Shown: positions 23,373 through 36,224 of the stretch, piece by piece
Layout of the letters: the number at the start of each line of letters is the position of its first letter
Numbering within the stretch: position 1 is the stretch's first letter
Assembly (NCBI GenBank): GCA_021613535.1
Contig: CP075495.1
Location: 6,696,001 to 6,760,000, forward strand
Length of the DNA: 64,000 nucleotides
Direction: 5' to 3'
DNA from: Adineta vaga
Lineage: Eukaryota; Rotifera
Position numbers and translations under genes: made by a program
The notes under the pieces: model-generated
Told to the model about the DNA's origin: nothing
What the model saw: only the letters and a program-made list of their open reading frames with translations
The model's database searches: none

Positions 23373-25512
23373 TTACGGATGAGATGGTCGACTAGTCTGA
23401 GATGTCGATGTCTGTTCACTTTCCATACGTTCAGTTGTATCCATTGACGCATTTTCATATCCTAAACCTTGACGACAATTTCGATAATTGATTTGTACAG
23501 GAGCAGTGATACCATTTTGATTAATACCAAGACCATTACCTGGAGTCCAACCAATTTTTTCTAATAATTGATGTCCAATATTAGTAGCATCAATGGGTGC
23601 GACGAGTTCATCTATAAATTAAGAAAATCGTTTATTAACAAAAGTACCCAATTGAAAATTACTAATAGTAACATACTATGTTTATGTGAATAATGATCAC
23701 TTTTGACTCGTTTATGATTATAACTATTATGATGTGACCGACGAGTTTCTTTTAATAAACGCACATGACGCTTTTGATGAGGATGCGTATAGGCATTCTG
23801 AAATAATATAAACGTAAATGTTAAGAGAGATAGACTTTTTCTTTTCGCTTAGATCAACTTATAACCTTGAACTATATGAAACTAATATTATCGAATGTGT
23901 AGACAGGATGCGAACTGTAAGAACGAAGAGAAGAAGGTAACGATATGCGAATGAAAAATAAACTATGTGACATATTGAAATATGTAATGATTTTTCATAT
24001 TTGTCTTTTCATCTTGTTAACTGATTCGATTAAATACGTCATTTTTATTTTGAATTATAATAGTCAAATGAAACCATAGATCAATTCAAAATTTAAATGC
24101 AAGGATAGAGAATATTACGTATAGATCAAATACTTCGTAAATAATCTTAACTGTGAATATCACTACGAGAAAGATGTATTCTAAAAGGATATTTGATTTC
24201 AATGGATTGAAAAAATTTCTTTACGAATGAAAGATGCTATTTATGAAAATCTAAAGAAAAAAAACGACCTTTTCATATTGTCTTACTTTTGATCCGAGAT
24301 TTCTTCGATTTCCTGTCAACATTTCTCTATTAACATATGTTTTAATTCGATTTTGTATTGTATTTTTCGAAGTTGCTAACATCATACTGAGTGCACCATT
24401 GACAATTTTCTGTAGAGTTCCATCAGTTGTTGTTAACATTTTTTCATCATTATCCTCATCATCTGGTTCTGATTTATTATCATTACTATCTTCCCACCAT
24501 GATATCACACGTGGTACACTACTTTCATCTCTTGGCCAATCTGATTGTTCATCATCAGCTTCGTTACTCGTTAAACATGGATCTTGATCACTATCGCTTA
24601 AATTTAAACTGCTACTACTACTGAAATTTGTTCTAAATAAGAAAAACAAAGACAAATGATGAGTGAGATTTTTTTGCAACAACAAAACACGTACAGATTA
24701 GGATCATCGATACATGCCATATCATAATCATGTAGACTATTATTTCGTAATCGAAAATCATCGTGAACTATTGTACGTGATCGTTTACGTTTACCAGCAT
24801 AATTGGTATTATTATTTAATAATGATAATGAAGATGAGGAAGGAAATGTTGATGGATTTTCCGGAAGATCGGCCATACGACAATGACTATCACTACGACA
24901 ATTTCGTCGTCGACGACGTAGAGGCGTGCTTATCGTTGTTACATTAGTGATTTTAACACTTGGACAACGTGTTAATCTAATTGCTTGATCCGTTTTCCAT
25001 ATAGATGTTGTTGTTGGTGGTATAATTGGTTTTTTAAATGGACGACGTCGTCGTTGTAAGTCATCTGTTTGTGAAGCTGAATCTGATTCTGATGCTGCAG
25101 CTAAGGATGATGATTGTGTTTCTAAAATAAGTAACAACAAATATTGTATTTTTTTTTTGTTTTCTGACAAAAACAAACTTGATTGCGTAGGCATATCATC
25201 ACTATCACTAACAATCGATTGTTTATTACTTTGATGTCGACTTTGACTATTTTCTGGTGTTGTACTATCCGATGCATCAATCTTTTGTTGTTGCATTTCA
25301 TTATTGATCGGTCGTTTTTTTCGACGTTTTATTTTTGTAATTGTTGCTGCTGATGATGATGACGTGATTGGAATATTTGATAGTGAAGATGATGGAAGAA
25401 TATCTGCATCATTTAATGCACTATTGAGATCAGCAGCTAATTGATCCATAATTTTCTTTTGAATACAACGAACTTTGTCTTTAATTAGAAAAACATGAGA
25501 AGTCTCATCCAT
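23373..25512 (-). CDS. GPATCH2: G-patch protein, GPATCH2-like
   Basis: Five exons: 25179-25512, 24695-25121, 24287-24632, 23677-23797, 23373-23611; 1467 nt, 488 residues. The C-terminus holds a G-patch: IGHQLLEKIGWTPGNGLG, then GITAPVQINYRNCRQGLGY. Upstream is DDEQSDW and an acidic SWWED segment, which occur in GPATCH2/GPATCH2L. Long disordered Ser/Arg/Lys regions (KRRKKRP, LRRRRRN) are likely nuclear localisation signals. GPATCH2 proteins are nuclear and bind DEAH-box helicases such as DHX15 through the G-patch; that partner is family knowledge, not shown here. The first exon also contains an in-frame read-through of its 57-bp intron, so intron retention would not stop translation. Confidence 0.82.
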
Positions 25513-26446
25513 TCGAATGGAAATTTTTAAGAAATATCGTGTTGGAGAATATTTAGTGGAATATTCAACAAAATATCAATCATCTGAAAAAGAGAAATAT
25601 ATCATGAGATTATCAGATATTTCCACTGACAAAGTTGTCTTCAGAAAAATGAAAAAAAAACAATTCTTTAACATCGAGCAAAGTCGATTGTTTTACTATC
25701 AAAATATGATATGTTTTTGAAAAAAAACGTTCTTCTGTTTATGATCAAATTTCTTTTGATGTATGTATTTCTAGCTGACTGCTGCTATCAAGATATCGCT
25801 TATAATAATAAACGATCGATCAATAATCTTAATCAATCAACTGCTGTTCTAATCATTAATATTATCTAGAAAAAGAACCAGATAAGTTTTCATCATCTAC
25901 GTTTGCATATTTAATAACTTCAGACTATAAGAAGAAGAGAAAAAAACGGTATTTCTTCCAGATATGATCTAAAAAGTTTATGTAAAATAAATCTAGAAAG
26001 AAAACCAATTCTTTGATGAAGTTTCTTGTATAGAAGAATGTAAAAATTTTCATTATACATCTGGCATTCTCTCATAAATAAACACATTCTTCATATCGTT
26101 ATTTTTCAGAAAAGTCAGGAAAAAAAAGAAATCATTTTAAATTCATGTATGTTATTCAATGAATTAGAACAGAAAAAAAAACAAGAGACAATTATTTATA
26201 TGTATGTATACGTATATATATATAAGAATAAATGTGCACACATTGAAAGATGAGCATAAACTCGTGAGAAGAACAAAAAACAAACGAGAGAACGTTTTTG
26301 TTTCGAGACAAAAAGAAAAAGATATGCAGAAGCATATTGAGCAAAAACACAGATGCCGATTGAATCGAACAAAAGACACTCTCTTCGTAGATATGTGTAT
26401 ATCGATACACAACTCGATTATAACAAATAAATCTATATTATTATTA
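25513..26446. other. intergenic, about 0.9 kb
   Basis: This is the upstream region of GPATCH2-like and the 3' flank of the REPS-like gene, both on the minus strand. Open frames at 25517-25720 (+) and 26164-26473 are low-complexity and unsupported. Confidence 0.45.
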
Positions 26447-27948
26447 TTATTGCTGTTGTTGTTGTTGTTGTAGTTGTAATTTATGTTGAAGTTCTAACGA
26501 AATACGTTTATCGATAAGATCTGTCAATCGATCTTCCCAATGTTTAAGTTGTGCTTTAAGAACAGAATTTCGTGTTTTAGTTTGACTCAATGCTACGTGA
26601 AGATTTTCAATAGTTGCAGTTGATGGTGTTGTTATGATTGTTGCTAATTCTTGTAAATGATCTGGTTGTAGTAGATCACGTATTTGTCCGAGTAAAGCAT
26701 TTGCATCTGATTGTTGAGGTGTTGATACAATTGATGGACGCGTGCGATTGTAAAGATAAGGTGTCGTATTCGTAGATGAACTATGATTATTACTGTTTAT
26801 TATATTAGTATTACGTTGAGGTGTATCATTGATAATTGTACGTGGTGGTAGAACTGGTTGTTGAGGTGTATCGATTGATGTTGTTCGACCAGGCGCACGT
26901 GGCGGCGGTGGAGGTGGTTGTGGTTTGTTTGCAGTACTTGAAGTAGTTACTGGATGTGGTAAAGGAGGTGGTGGAGATAGACGAACAGGTACTGGTGCTA
27001 CAATACGATGATTATCAGCTAATGGTGGTCCATAAATAAATTGTTTTGGTGAATTTGGATTTTCATCGAGACTTAATTTTGGATTAGTTGATAATTCACT
27101 GTTGGTAGTTTTAAAATTTGCCCAATTTTCTATTTGTTCATTTATTTGTGGTAGATGAATTGTGGAATCTGATAAATCAATCAATGGTGTGTACGGTTGT
27201 AATTGTGGTGGAAGTTCATCGGGTAATTCGAAACCATTAACTCGCAAAACAACAAGATGCATAGCTGTACAAAATTCAGCAAGTGATAATGCACCATCAT
27301 GATTAACGTCAGATAGATTCCAAATTTGTGAAAGTTCACTAGTAGGTAAACGTGATCGTTCAAAAAATTCCTTTGCTATATTACCTAGAAAAAAGAAATA
27401 TACAAATGTAACATCACTAAATTTCATTGACATTTCTAAATCTATTTACCACTAATCAATTTTGTTATATCTGGTTGAATATCTCGAAATTGTTTTGTAT
27501 AATATTCTCGTTGTACAGTATTTATTGTCCATGGATCGTCAACAAAATCTTGGTCACTTCCATCATCATCTGAAATACTTGATGATGATTCGTCATCATC
27601 ACTGTCACTTGTATCACTTGAACTTTCATTATTATGACGATGTTTATTATGACTACCATTACTCGTTTTAGTTAAATACATAGCCCAATCTTTTTTAAAT
27701 GCTGATGGTTGATGTTGTGATGATGATGATGTTAAAGATGATGATTGAGCAATAGCTTCATGTAGACGAGATGAATTACTACCAACTAAACCTTTACCTT
27801 CATCATCCGATTCAATATAAGATGATAAATGTTGAACACTATCCGATTGAGAACTAAGTATAGAGATAGTATCAATATCTAATCGAGGATGAACATCAAC
27901 CATTGGAATTGGTGGATGACGAAGTGTGACGCCATCACTGGTCGTCAT
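26447..27948 (-). CDS. REPS1: EH-domain protein, REPS1/REPS2-like
   Basis: Two exons, 27450-27948 and 26447-27384; 478 residues. The EH domain (about residues 140-235) starts [17 protein letters not shown] and contains [20 protein letters not shown], the EF-hand loop [13 protein letters not shown], and [17 protein letters not shown]. This is the DPW-type EH domain of RALBP1-associated Eps-domain proteins. The proline-rich middle ([20 protein letters not shown]) is typical of REPS SH3 ligands. The C-terminus is a predicted coiled coil, the region used for RALBP1 binding in the family, ending in poly-Gln. Only one EH domain is present, where vertebrate REPS1 has two. The family links Ral signalling to clathrin-mediated endocytosis. 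Confidence 0.87.
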
Positions 27949-28720
27949 TGTATTTGCTCACCGGTGCTCGATAGATAGATTTCGAAGTGACAAATCGAAA
28001 ATTCTAAAATCAAAATAAGAAAAAGAAATAATCAAATTCTCAGCATGATACTACTAATCTCACAGAAAAAAGAAAGACAGATTTATTAGCAATCAACCAT
28101 CATGCTGTTCTAGTTAGAGAAAAAACAAAACTCCTATTAGTTTATTTTTTGAGAAAATAAAATTGCTAATCATGATAATGTCTTTGTGTTTTCTTCTATT
28201 GACTTAAGATTCTATTTTATAAGACTGATATGATAGTTATTTTACGATCAAGAAAAAAAAACTCTGACGAGAGAGAGAGAGAAAAAATAATATTTTCTTC
28301 GTCGACCTAATAATAATGTATAGGAAAATAAAAAAACGCGATCGATCTATCTCATTGGAATTAAAACGATAACGAATAGGATGTATGATTCATGTTTGTC
28401 TTAGTCTTTCGGTCAAGTGGTTAAGCGGTGAACGAAACATAACATAACATGGCTTATGTCGCTATGTTGATTGTGAGTATGCGTATATATATACATATAT
28501 ATATATATCGATTTGTAAATAAAATATCACAGTAGATGTCACTAATTATCGATGATAAAAGTCAGAACAATATATAAATACACGCAGAATAAAGTGAAAA
28601 GAAAAAAAACGAATTTTTCATTGAACATGTGACAGAAAAGAAAAACAAATATGAATATTTCTGAAAACTAAGTATATTTATAAAATATAATAAAAAATGA
28701 ATAATGTCAGAGAAACAAAA
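27949..28720. other. intergenic between REPS-like and FG-GAP genes
   Basis: AT-rich with a TATATA run near 28485-28508. No gene was supported. Confidence 0.5.
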
Positions 28721-31700
28721 TTAACAAAGACGAAGAAGAATTCTTAAACTGTCAGTACCATTATTTGCAACTGCAACATCCGATTTTCCATCATTATTAA
28801 AATCACCGATCACAGCGGAAAATGGATGAGATCCATAATTCATTGGGAATAGAATTATATTACCAAATGTACCATCACCATATCCAAGAAATATACCTAG
28901 TTTGTTATTATCATAATTAACAATAGCAATATCTACTATTAAATCGTCGTTGAAATAACCAATAGCTACAAAAGAAGGAGATGAAGAGGAACCCGTTGAA
29001 TATTTTGTTATATTTGTAAATAATTGACTATCATTTCCAAGAAGTACACTGATATCATCGGAACCGTAGTTAGCACTAACAATATCAAGTCGACCATCAT
29101 CATTGAAATCACTAGCTGCTATAGAATATGGTTTGGAACTCAAACCGGTTGAATATGTTATTTGGTCTGCAAAAGAAATATTACCATTTCCAAAAAATAT
29201 ACCAATATTATTAGTGCCCGAATTTGCTACTGCAATATCATTTTTACCATCATTGTTAAAGTCGCTAATAATGATCGATCGTGATCGTGAGTTTTCCCCA
29301 GTTAAAAGTGTCGTGTATTTTTCAAATACTTCATTACGACAACCAAATATTATAACAACAGTCTGATCACCTACATTAGCAATAATAATATCTAGTTGAT
29401 CATCACCATTGATATCTGCAACAGCTAAATATTGTGGATTAGAACCCGTTGAATAGGAAACTGGATCTTCGAAAGAACTATTGCCATATCCAAGATATAC
29501 ACTTACACTGTTGCTACCAAAATTGCCGACCACAATATCCAGTCGAGAGTCATTGTTGAAGTCACCCGTAGCCACAATTGATGGGAAAATACCTGCTGAA
29601 TAATATCGTTCGTATGTAAAAGTACCGTCGCCAAGTCCAAAAAGAATATTTATTTTCCTATTACCATAACTAGTGACAACAAGATCTTTTATCTGATCAT
29701 TATTCAAATCAGCAATCGCAAAGCTAGATGGTCTTGGGTCAGTTTCAGATGTTACTGGTGATTCAAATGAACCATCACCATTTCCAAGAAGAACGCTTAT
29801 AGTAGCAGCTAATACATTACTAACTAGAATATCCAGCACAAGATCATCATTAATATCTGTTACTGCGACAAAATACGGAGTTCTACCACTTGGATATGTA
29901 ATATGATTTGCGAATGTGCCGTCACCGTAGCCAATTAATACACTTACAGTACCACTATTAATATTAGTAACAACTAGATCCAATCGTGTATCATGATTAA
30001 GATCACCGATAGCTACACAACTTGGACCAGAATCCGTTGAATACAAGGAGTGATTTGCAAAGGAACCGTTACCAAACCCTAAAAATATGCTGACACTTCT
30101 GTTACCAGTATTAACGACGACTAGATCCAATCGAGAATCATTGTTGAAATCACCCATAGCTACATAGTTTGGTAGAGCACCAGTTGGATATGTTTTTGGA
30201 TCTGCAAAAGAACCATTACCAAATCCAAGAAAAATGCTCACATCTTGAGAATCAGTATTGACAACAACCATATCAATATGACTATCATTATTAAAATCAC
30301 CGAGAACTAGACCGTATGGACGTGTACCAGCTAGATAAGCCGTTTTATTCGTGAAAGATCCAGTATTACGAGTAATGAAAATATCGATACTATCGCTATC
30401 ATCGTATGCAGCAACAACTTCTGATTTTCCATCATAATTAAGATCACCAGAAGAGATGATAAACGCAGGATACATAAAAGCAGTTTGGCGGATTGCTTGA
30501 CTAGTATATAATCCTTGACCATTCCCTAGCAACATTCCAATTTGTTTAGTACCATATGTGGCTACACCAATATCTAAATGACTATCACCATTAAAATCAC
30601 CAATACTAATAGATGACGGCTGTGAGTTTGAGTCCATATCGATCATCATTTGACTTCTAAAATCACCTGTACCCATACTAAAGAGAATACCTACATTATC
30701 TGTACCAAAATTAGCAACAACAATATCAAGTAAAGTATCATTATTCATATCAGCAATGGCAATAAATTGTAATCGAGAACCACCACCAGATGCGTAAGTC
30801 GTTCTATTCATAAGTGCTCCTCTATTATATTGAAATAGTATTTTTACCGAAGCAGTATCATTGTCTGATACAATAATATCCAATCGACCATCGTTATTTA
30901 AATCAGCAACACTAGTAGACAGTGTTCTAGCATTTGTATAATATGATGCACCGTTCTCAAATGAGCCATTACCATATCCGAATAGAGCATATACATTTAG
31001 TGAACCTTGAGTAGCTATAATAACATCAAGTTTAGTGTCATTATTAAGATCATCAATAGCCAAACATATTGGATAGGTACCAGTTCCATATGTAACTTGC
31101 GAAGCAAAGGAACCATTGCCATATCCAAGAAAAATGCCAATATTATTTTTCGCAAAATTAGCAGTGGCGATGTCTAGTCGACCGTCATTGTTTAAATCAC
31201 TAAGAACCATAAAATATGGGGCTGCTGCAGGTAAACGTATCGTTTGATTATTAAAAGCGCCATTGCCATATCCAAGAAAGACGATAATCTCACTAGCATA
31301 ATAATTTGCAACAATGATATCGAGTTGTGCGTCGCTATTGCAATCACCAATAGCTACAGATCGCGGTTGAGAACCAGTTGAATATTTAACTGGTTTATCA
31401 AATGAACCATCAGAATATCCAAGAAATATGTAGATATCATTACTTCCATAATTGACAACAACCAAGTCTTGATGCGTATCGTTATTTAAATCGTTGATAG
31501 CCACTTGTACTGGATTAATACCAGTCGCATAGTTAACCTGATCTTGAAAAGAACCATTGCCATATCCAAGAAAAACGCTAAGGTTATTGCTAACATAATT
31601 GACAACAACTATATCTTGATAATTATCATTGTTTAAATCACTGATCGCTACATGTATTGGCCTACTTCCAGTTGAATAGGTATTAGGATACCGATAATTG

Positions 31701-33484
31701 CCATTACTATATCCCATAAGCACCATCATATTATTACTAACATAATTAACAACAACTATATCCTTTTGACCATCATTGTCGAAATCACCAATAGCCACAA
31801 ATCGTGGCGCAGAACCAACTGAAACTCCTGATGGAGTTGTAAATCCTTCGAAATAACCTGTTAGAACATCTATACTACCAGTGTCATTATTAACAATAAT
31901 AACATCCAATCGATTATCTTTGTTCAAATCAGTAATAGCAAATGAGACTGATGATGAAGATCCCGATGAATTCATACTTGGTTCTGTAAACTCACCGTCT
32001 TTATTTCCAAGAAATAAACCTATATTTTGAAGGCCAATATTAATAAAAAATAAATCCGTGTGATTATCACCATTAAAATCACCAGCACCAATCGCATAGG
32101 GAGAGCCACTGGCGATAAAATAATCGTATTCAGACGTTAGAGTGCCATCACCTTGATTAAGAAATATTTTTATCGTATTTGTTCCATAATTTGTAACGGC
32201 GACATCGAGTGATATATCACCATTAAAATCGCCAACAGCTACTGAAGTTGGATGAGATCCAATGCCAGTTGAAAAAGTGATCTGTTCATCAAAAGTTCCA
32301 TTACGATTTGCAAGAAATAGACCAATATTATCAGTACCATAATTCGCGACGATAATATCTAAGTAGGTATCATTATTAAAATCTGCAACCGCCAATGAAT
32401 ATGGTAAAGAATCATAGCCTGTGAAATATGTTATCGGTTGAGAAAACATTCTATTTCCATATCCGTATAATACACTTATACTATGAGTACCAACATTAGT
32501 GGTAACAATATCAAGAAATGTGTCATTATTAAAATCAGCTAAACTAATGAATGTTGGACGTGACGAATATGTTGATAGTTGCTGTTGATTATCGAAAGAA
32601 CCATTGCCAAATCCAAAAAATAAACCAATATTATTCGTACCAAAATTTGCCACTACGATATCTAATTTTGAATCATTATCAAGATCATCAATAGCAACCA
32701 TACTAGGATTAGAACGAAGACCAGTTGAATATTCCATTTGCTTTGAAAAAGTGCCCGTGCCACTTCCAAAATAAATACCTATTCTATTGACCATAGAATT
32801 GGCAATAACCATATCCGCCCACGTGTCATTGTTCAAATCTCCGACAGCAACAGATCGTGGATCATAATTGTATTCGATTGGATCTTTAGCTGTTGGTGTA
32901 AAACCTAACTCACATTTTGATGCTAAACAAGAAAACAAAGTGATATGAAGGCCATTGTATCTACTTTGATTAATAACTTAGTTAAAATAATTTAAGTCTG
33001 ACACGCAAATACAATAATATCTCCTTTGCATTCTTCTTAAGCGATCTTAAGACAGTTGTTGATCACTGCTTTATATGATTGCAATAGATGTTTACATTTT
33101 TCTTATTTGCTCCAATATTATCTAATTATATCAATTACAGCTAATAGAAAAAGGCATACTTTTTGGTTTTGGTACTGTAACACAAACAATCACTATGCCG
33201 ATTGCCATTAGGATACACATAAATATAATAGCCAAAATTACACGAATCATTGAACTCGATATTATAAAACAAATACATCTTCTAAACAATATAACACAAT
33301 TACTTTTTGTAATTGAAGTGAGAGAAAATAAGACATACACATTCCATGGAGGTGTTGGTGCTAGTTCCGTGACTACGTTCTTCGCATTCGATGCTGATTC
33401 TGACTTTATTTCAAGATCGAAAGGAGATTCTTGGTGATTACTTACTATTTCGACTAGTTCATTACTATTGTTGATAAAATCCAT
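28721..33484 (-). CDS. giant membrane-anchored FG-GAP/VCBS repeat protein, 28 repeats
   Basis: Exons 33339-33484, 33160-33281 and 28721-32922 give 4470 nt, 1489 residues. The first two encode a cytosolic N-terminus of about 60 residues and one span (about residues 63-85) followed by PKPK. Exon 3 is nearly all repeat: I count 28 copies of a 46-51 residue unit with consensus VAIGDFNNDxxLDIVVANYGTxxIxxFLGYGNGSF. The DxNxDxxxD loop binds Ca2+ in integrin-type FG-GAP repeats. The last copy stops after its first strands (RILLRLC), as expected if the propeller is closed by strands from another repeat. Twenty-eight is four times seven, so four seven-bladed beta-propellers in a row is the simplest reading (inference). 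N-x-S/T sites are abundant. Related FG-GAP proteins occur in bacteria and rotifers; substrate or partner is unknown. Confidence 0.85.
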
Positions 33485-35334
33485 TTCAATCTAAATAGAG
33501 ATATCATCTAATTTGAGAAACTAGTCACTACTTGATCATATCGATCAGTAACTGTTACATGTGCCTATCTATTTACATCTGGAAACATACAGGAGTATAT
33601 TCTGTATATAGAGCCTATCCAATTTATTAGACATCTTTGAATCATTGAGTGGAATGATTAGTTAAACTTATATACAACACATGTCACTGAAACGGTAATT
33701 GACGAGATCAATTATCGTCACTATTGAATAGCGCTACACTAATCTAAATCATACATTTCAGTTCCTCATGATATTTTCTATTACATACCTTATTTGCATT
33801 GGTTTTCATTGTTAACTTGTATCCTTCTATTCGCTGACGATGAATAGAAAAATGTTGAACTTGTTAATGAGTGCTTTCTGTGTTCAAAACATTATTGTCA
33901 ACTATTGCATATGAAAAATAAAGAGAAAATATACTGATAGCTTCACAAATTGATTCGATGATTCAAATTTCATGTATTAATGAATAATATACAGATTTAT
34001 CCATAGAATTATTTTGGAAAAAGAAATAATTACTAATTTGATTTTATTAAACCATATCTCATTTAATAGATAATTATCATAGTATATTCCTTTCTTTTTT
34101 TGTACAGCGACTGATACATCGTAGACTAGAAAACTTGTATGTATGAGATTCATTATAAGTCATACGAATATCATCGTGATCTATTGATCACGGCTAGATC
34201 AGAGTTCTATCACTGGTACTTCATTATCTCAGGGCGAAAGAAAAACGCCGTCAGAAAGTTTATACAGAAATAATATGCTACAAAAAGATATAAATTAAAA
34301 TATATTTTGTAAATCTTGATTATTGTACAATTGAATTTTATCGAGTATCATATATCTTTCCTTTTTTTATACGTTCCTAATTTCCGATTGTAATATCTGA
34401 ATTGTAAGAACAAGATAACAAGTTTTATAAAGAATCCGCCCTCTCTCTGCTAACGCCTAACAATTAACACGTCTCATTCAAATATCCTATCACTAATATA
34501 AATCATATGATAAAATTTACCTTTAGAAAAAAACGTTCGCAACGATTAATGTATACGAATGAAAAGATTGACTAACTATAAATATTATAGAAAGTTAAAA
34601 AATAATGACGACGTATATATTTTTTTGTACCTTTACATTTCACTAGTGTCATCCTCTTCGTTTCATTTTGTCCAAATGATAATGAAAGTACATGCATGAC
34701 ATGATATATCTTGACAGTATCGACAATAAACTGTCACAAAATTAACTAATGCTTTTGGCGTCACATTTTACCTTTCCTATTCAACATAACCAAAGGTGGA
34801 TAAATATTTCGATTACAATCCGAAAAACAAAATAACGAATAACACGGGAGAAAAACTAATATTATTAATGAATTTTTTTATTTCGTATACGTAAAGTATA
34901 AAAGAACTATACGTAATAAAATGGTCAATTATTTTCATTGATTGAAATTACATCAGAACCTTTTTTTTATATTATGTTAAGTAAACAAACATTAACTAAT
35001 CATCGTTGAAAGTCTATCTGATCTTGATTTAGAAAAGAGAAATACTAATTTCTTGTTTTCTAAATGATGAATAAGAGATAGACAAGTACATAAATGGTGA
35101 TAATCATTATAAATATATTGATAGATCATGAAGACATTATATCGTCGAAAAACAAAAACAAATTTTCGTCTTTCAATACAAATAGGGAACGTCAATTTAA
35201 GATCAATATTCATATTATTTCACCATATTGATCAAATTTAAGCTACGAACAAAAAACACAAACTTATATACACTAACGAAGCAATTTCGTTGAAGATTAA
35301 TCTTTATAAAAGCACATAAGAACAAATCAAGTAA
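33485..35334. other. intergenic, 1.85 kb
   Basis: Upstream of the FG-GAP gene. AT-rich. The minus-strand open frame at 34992-35213 has no family features and no clear splice partners, and lies downstream of the small secreted gene. Confidence 0.45.
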
Positions 35335-35745
35335 TCAACATCGTATTTCTGACCATGATGGGTCTAGTATTGTTCCAGTAATAGAATAACATGAATTGAG
35401 TAATCCATTTGGAACCTCTACGATGAATATGGATCGATATGTCGCAATAAAAGTCAATGCTTTACATTCTAATTGAGACCAAATAATATCATATGGTATA
35501 TTTAAAGTAGAACATTGAACAACTGGAAATAAACCTGTATCGGATCGATGAATTTGAAGTCCATAACTAAATGTTTGTGCTTCAAGATAACATTTTGCTA
35601 AAAATCCACCTCGATTACAGATACGAACATAACCACCAATTGATATAGTAATATCTAAATAATAATAAATTTATTTAATAAAATCTTGTTTTATACATTT
35701 ACTGATAAAGAAAAGTAGACTAATGATGAGATAATATTTCAACAT
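35335..35745 (-). CDS. small secreted protein, 120 aa, split over two exons
   Basis: Exon 1 (35703-35745) encodes ATG plus a clean signal peptide (MLKYYLIISLLFFIS). A 48-bp GT...AG intron leads to exon 2 (35335-35654). The 363 nt keep frame to a TGA. The mature part begins ITISIGGYVRICNRGGF, includes FLAKCYLEA, and has five or six Cys. Exon 2 has no ATG near its start, so single-ORF methods miss the gene. The gGYVRxxNrGGF.AkcyL pattern recalls small beta-sandwich proteins, but I cannot assign a family. It is divergent from the SDR gene 480 bp away. Confidence 0.7.
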
Positions 35746-36224
35746 GTTTGAAGAGTAAATTTGATGAGAAATGAAATAGAGATTTTTGTTCGCACAATTG
35801 TTCTTTTAACGTATGTATTTGATTACAAAGTAACAGATGATGATGATGATCGACATCAAAATACAAATTTCATATCAGTTGTGCATTGTAACCTTCGAAG
35901 AGAGTTCATGTACAATGTGTAGAGTTATGTGAAAGTTAAAAATAATCTCGACTCAGTTAACATCCAAGTTTTACTTCGAAATAAACAAAATTAGATAAGA
36001 GCTGTATTGAAACTGTTCTTTTTCTTTTACTGTTATTAATGCGAATGACTCATTCTATCGACATAACGTTGTATTTTTGTTGTCATAAATACACACACGT
36101 TTCATTCTTCTTGTGAAATAATAAATGCAAGGTTGTATCAAACTTATTCCAACGATTTCTTTTGCATTTTACATAATGAAAATGTAATTCACCTACTTTA
36201 ATCATTGTAATAGACAATTCGTTC
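35746..36224. other. divergent promoter region
   Basis: Between the small secreted gene (-) and the SDR gene (+). No motif was identified with confidence. Confidence 0.45.

Noticed and set aside
25517-25720. 67-codon ORF beside the GPATCH2-like start
   Set aside because: It is Lys/Tyr-rich with no family similarity or splice continuation; it probably lies in the 5' flank.
28395-28480. tRNA-like box A (TGGTTAAGCGG)
   Set aside because: The box A consensus fits, but there is no GGTTCGA-type box B or cloverleaf pairing at the right distance.
28721-32922. Bacterial contamination as the source of the FG-GAP exon
   Set aside because: The long exon is spliced in phase to two small exons with typical host introns, and base composition matches the neighbours.
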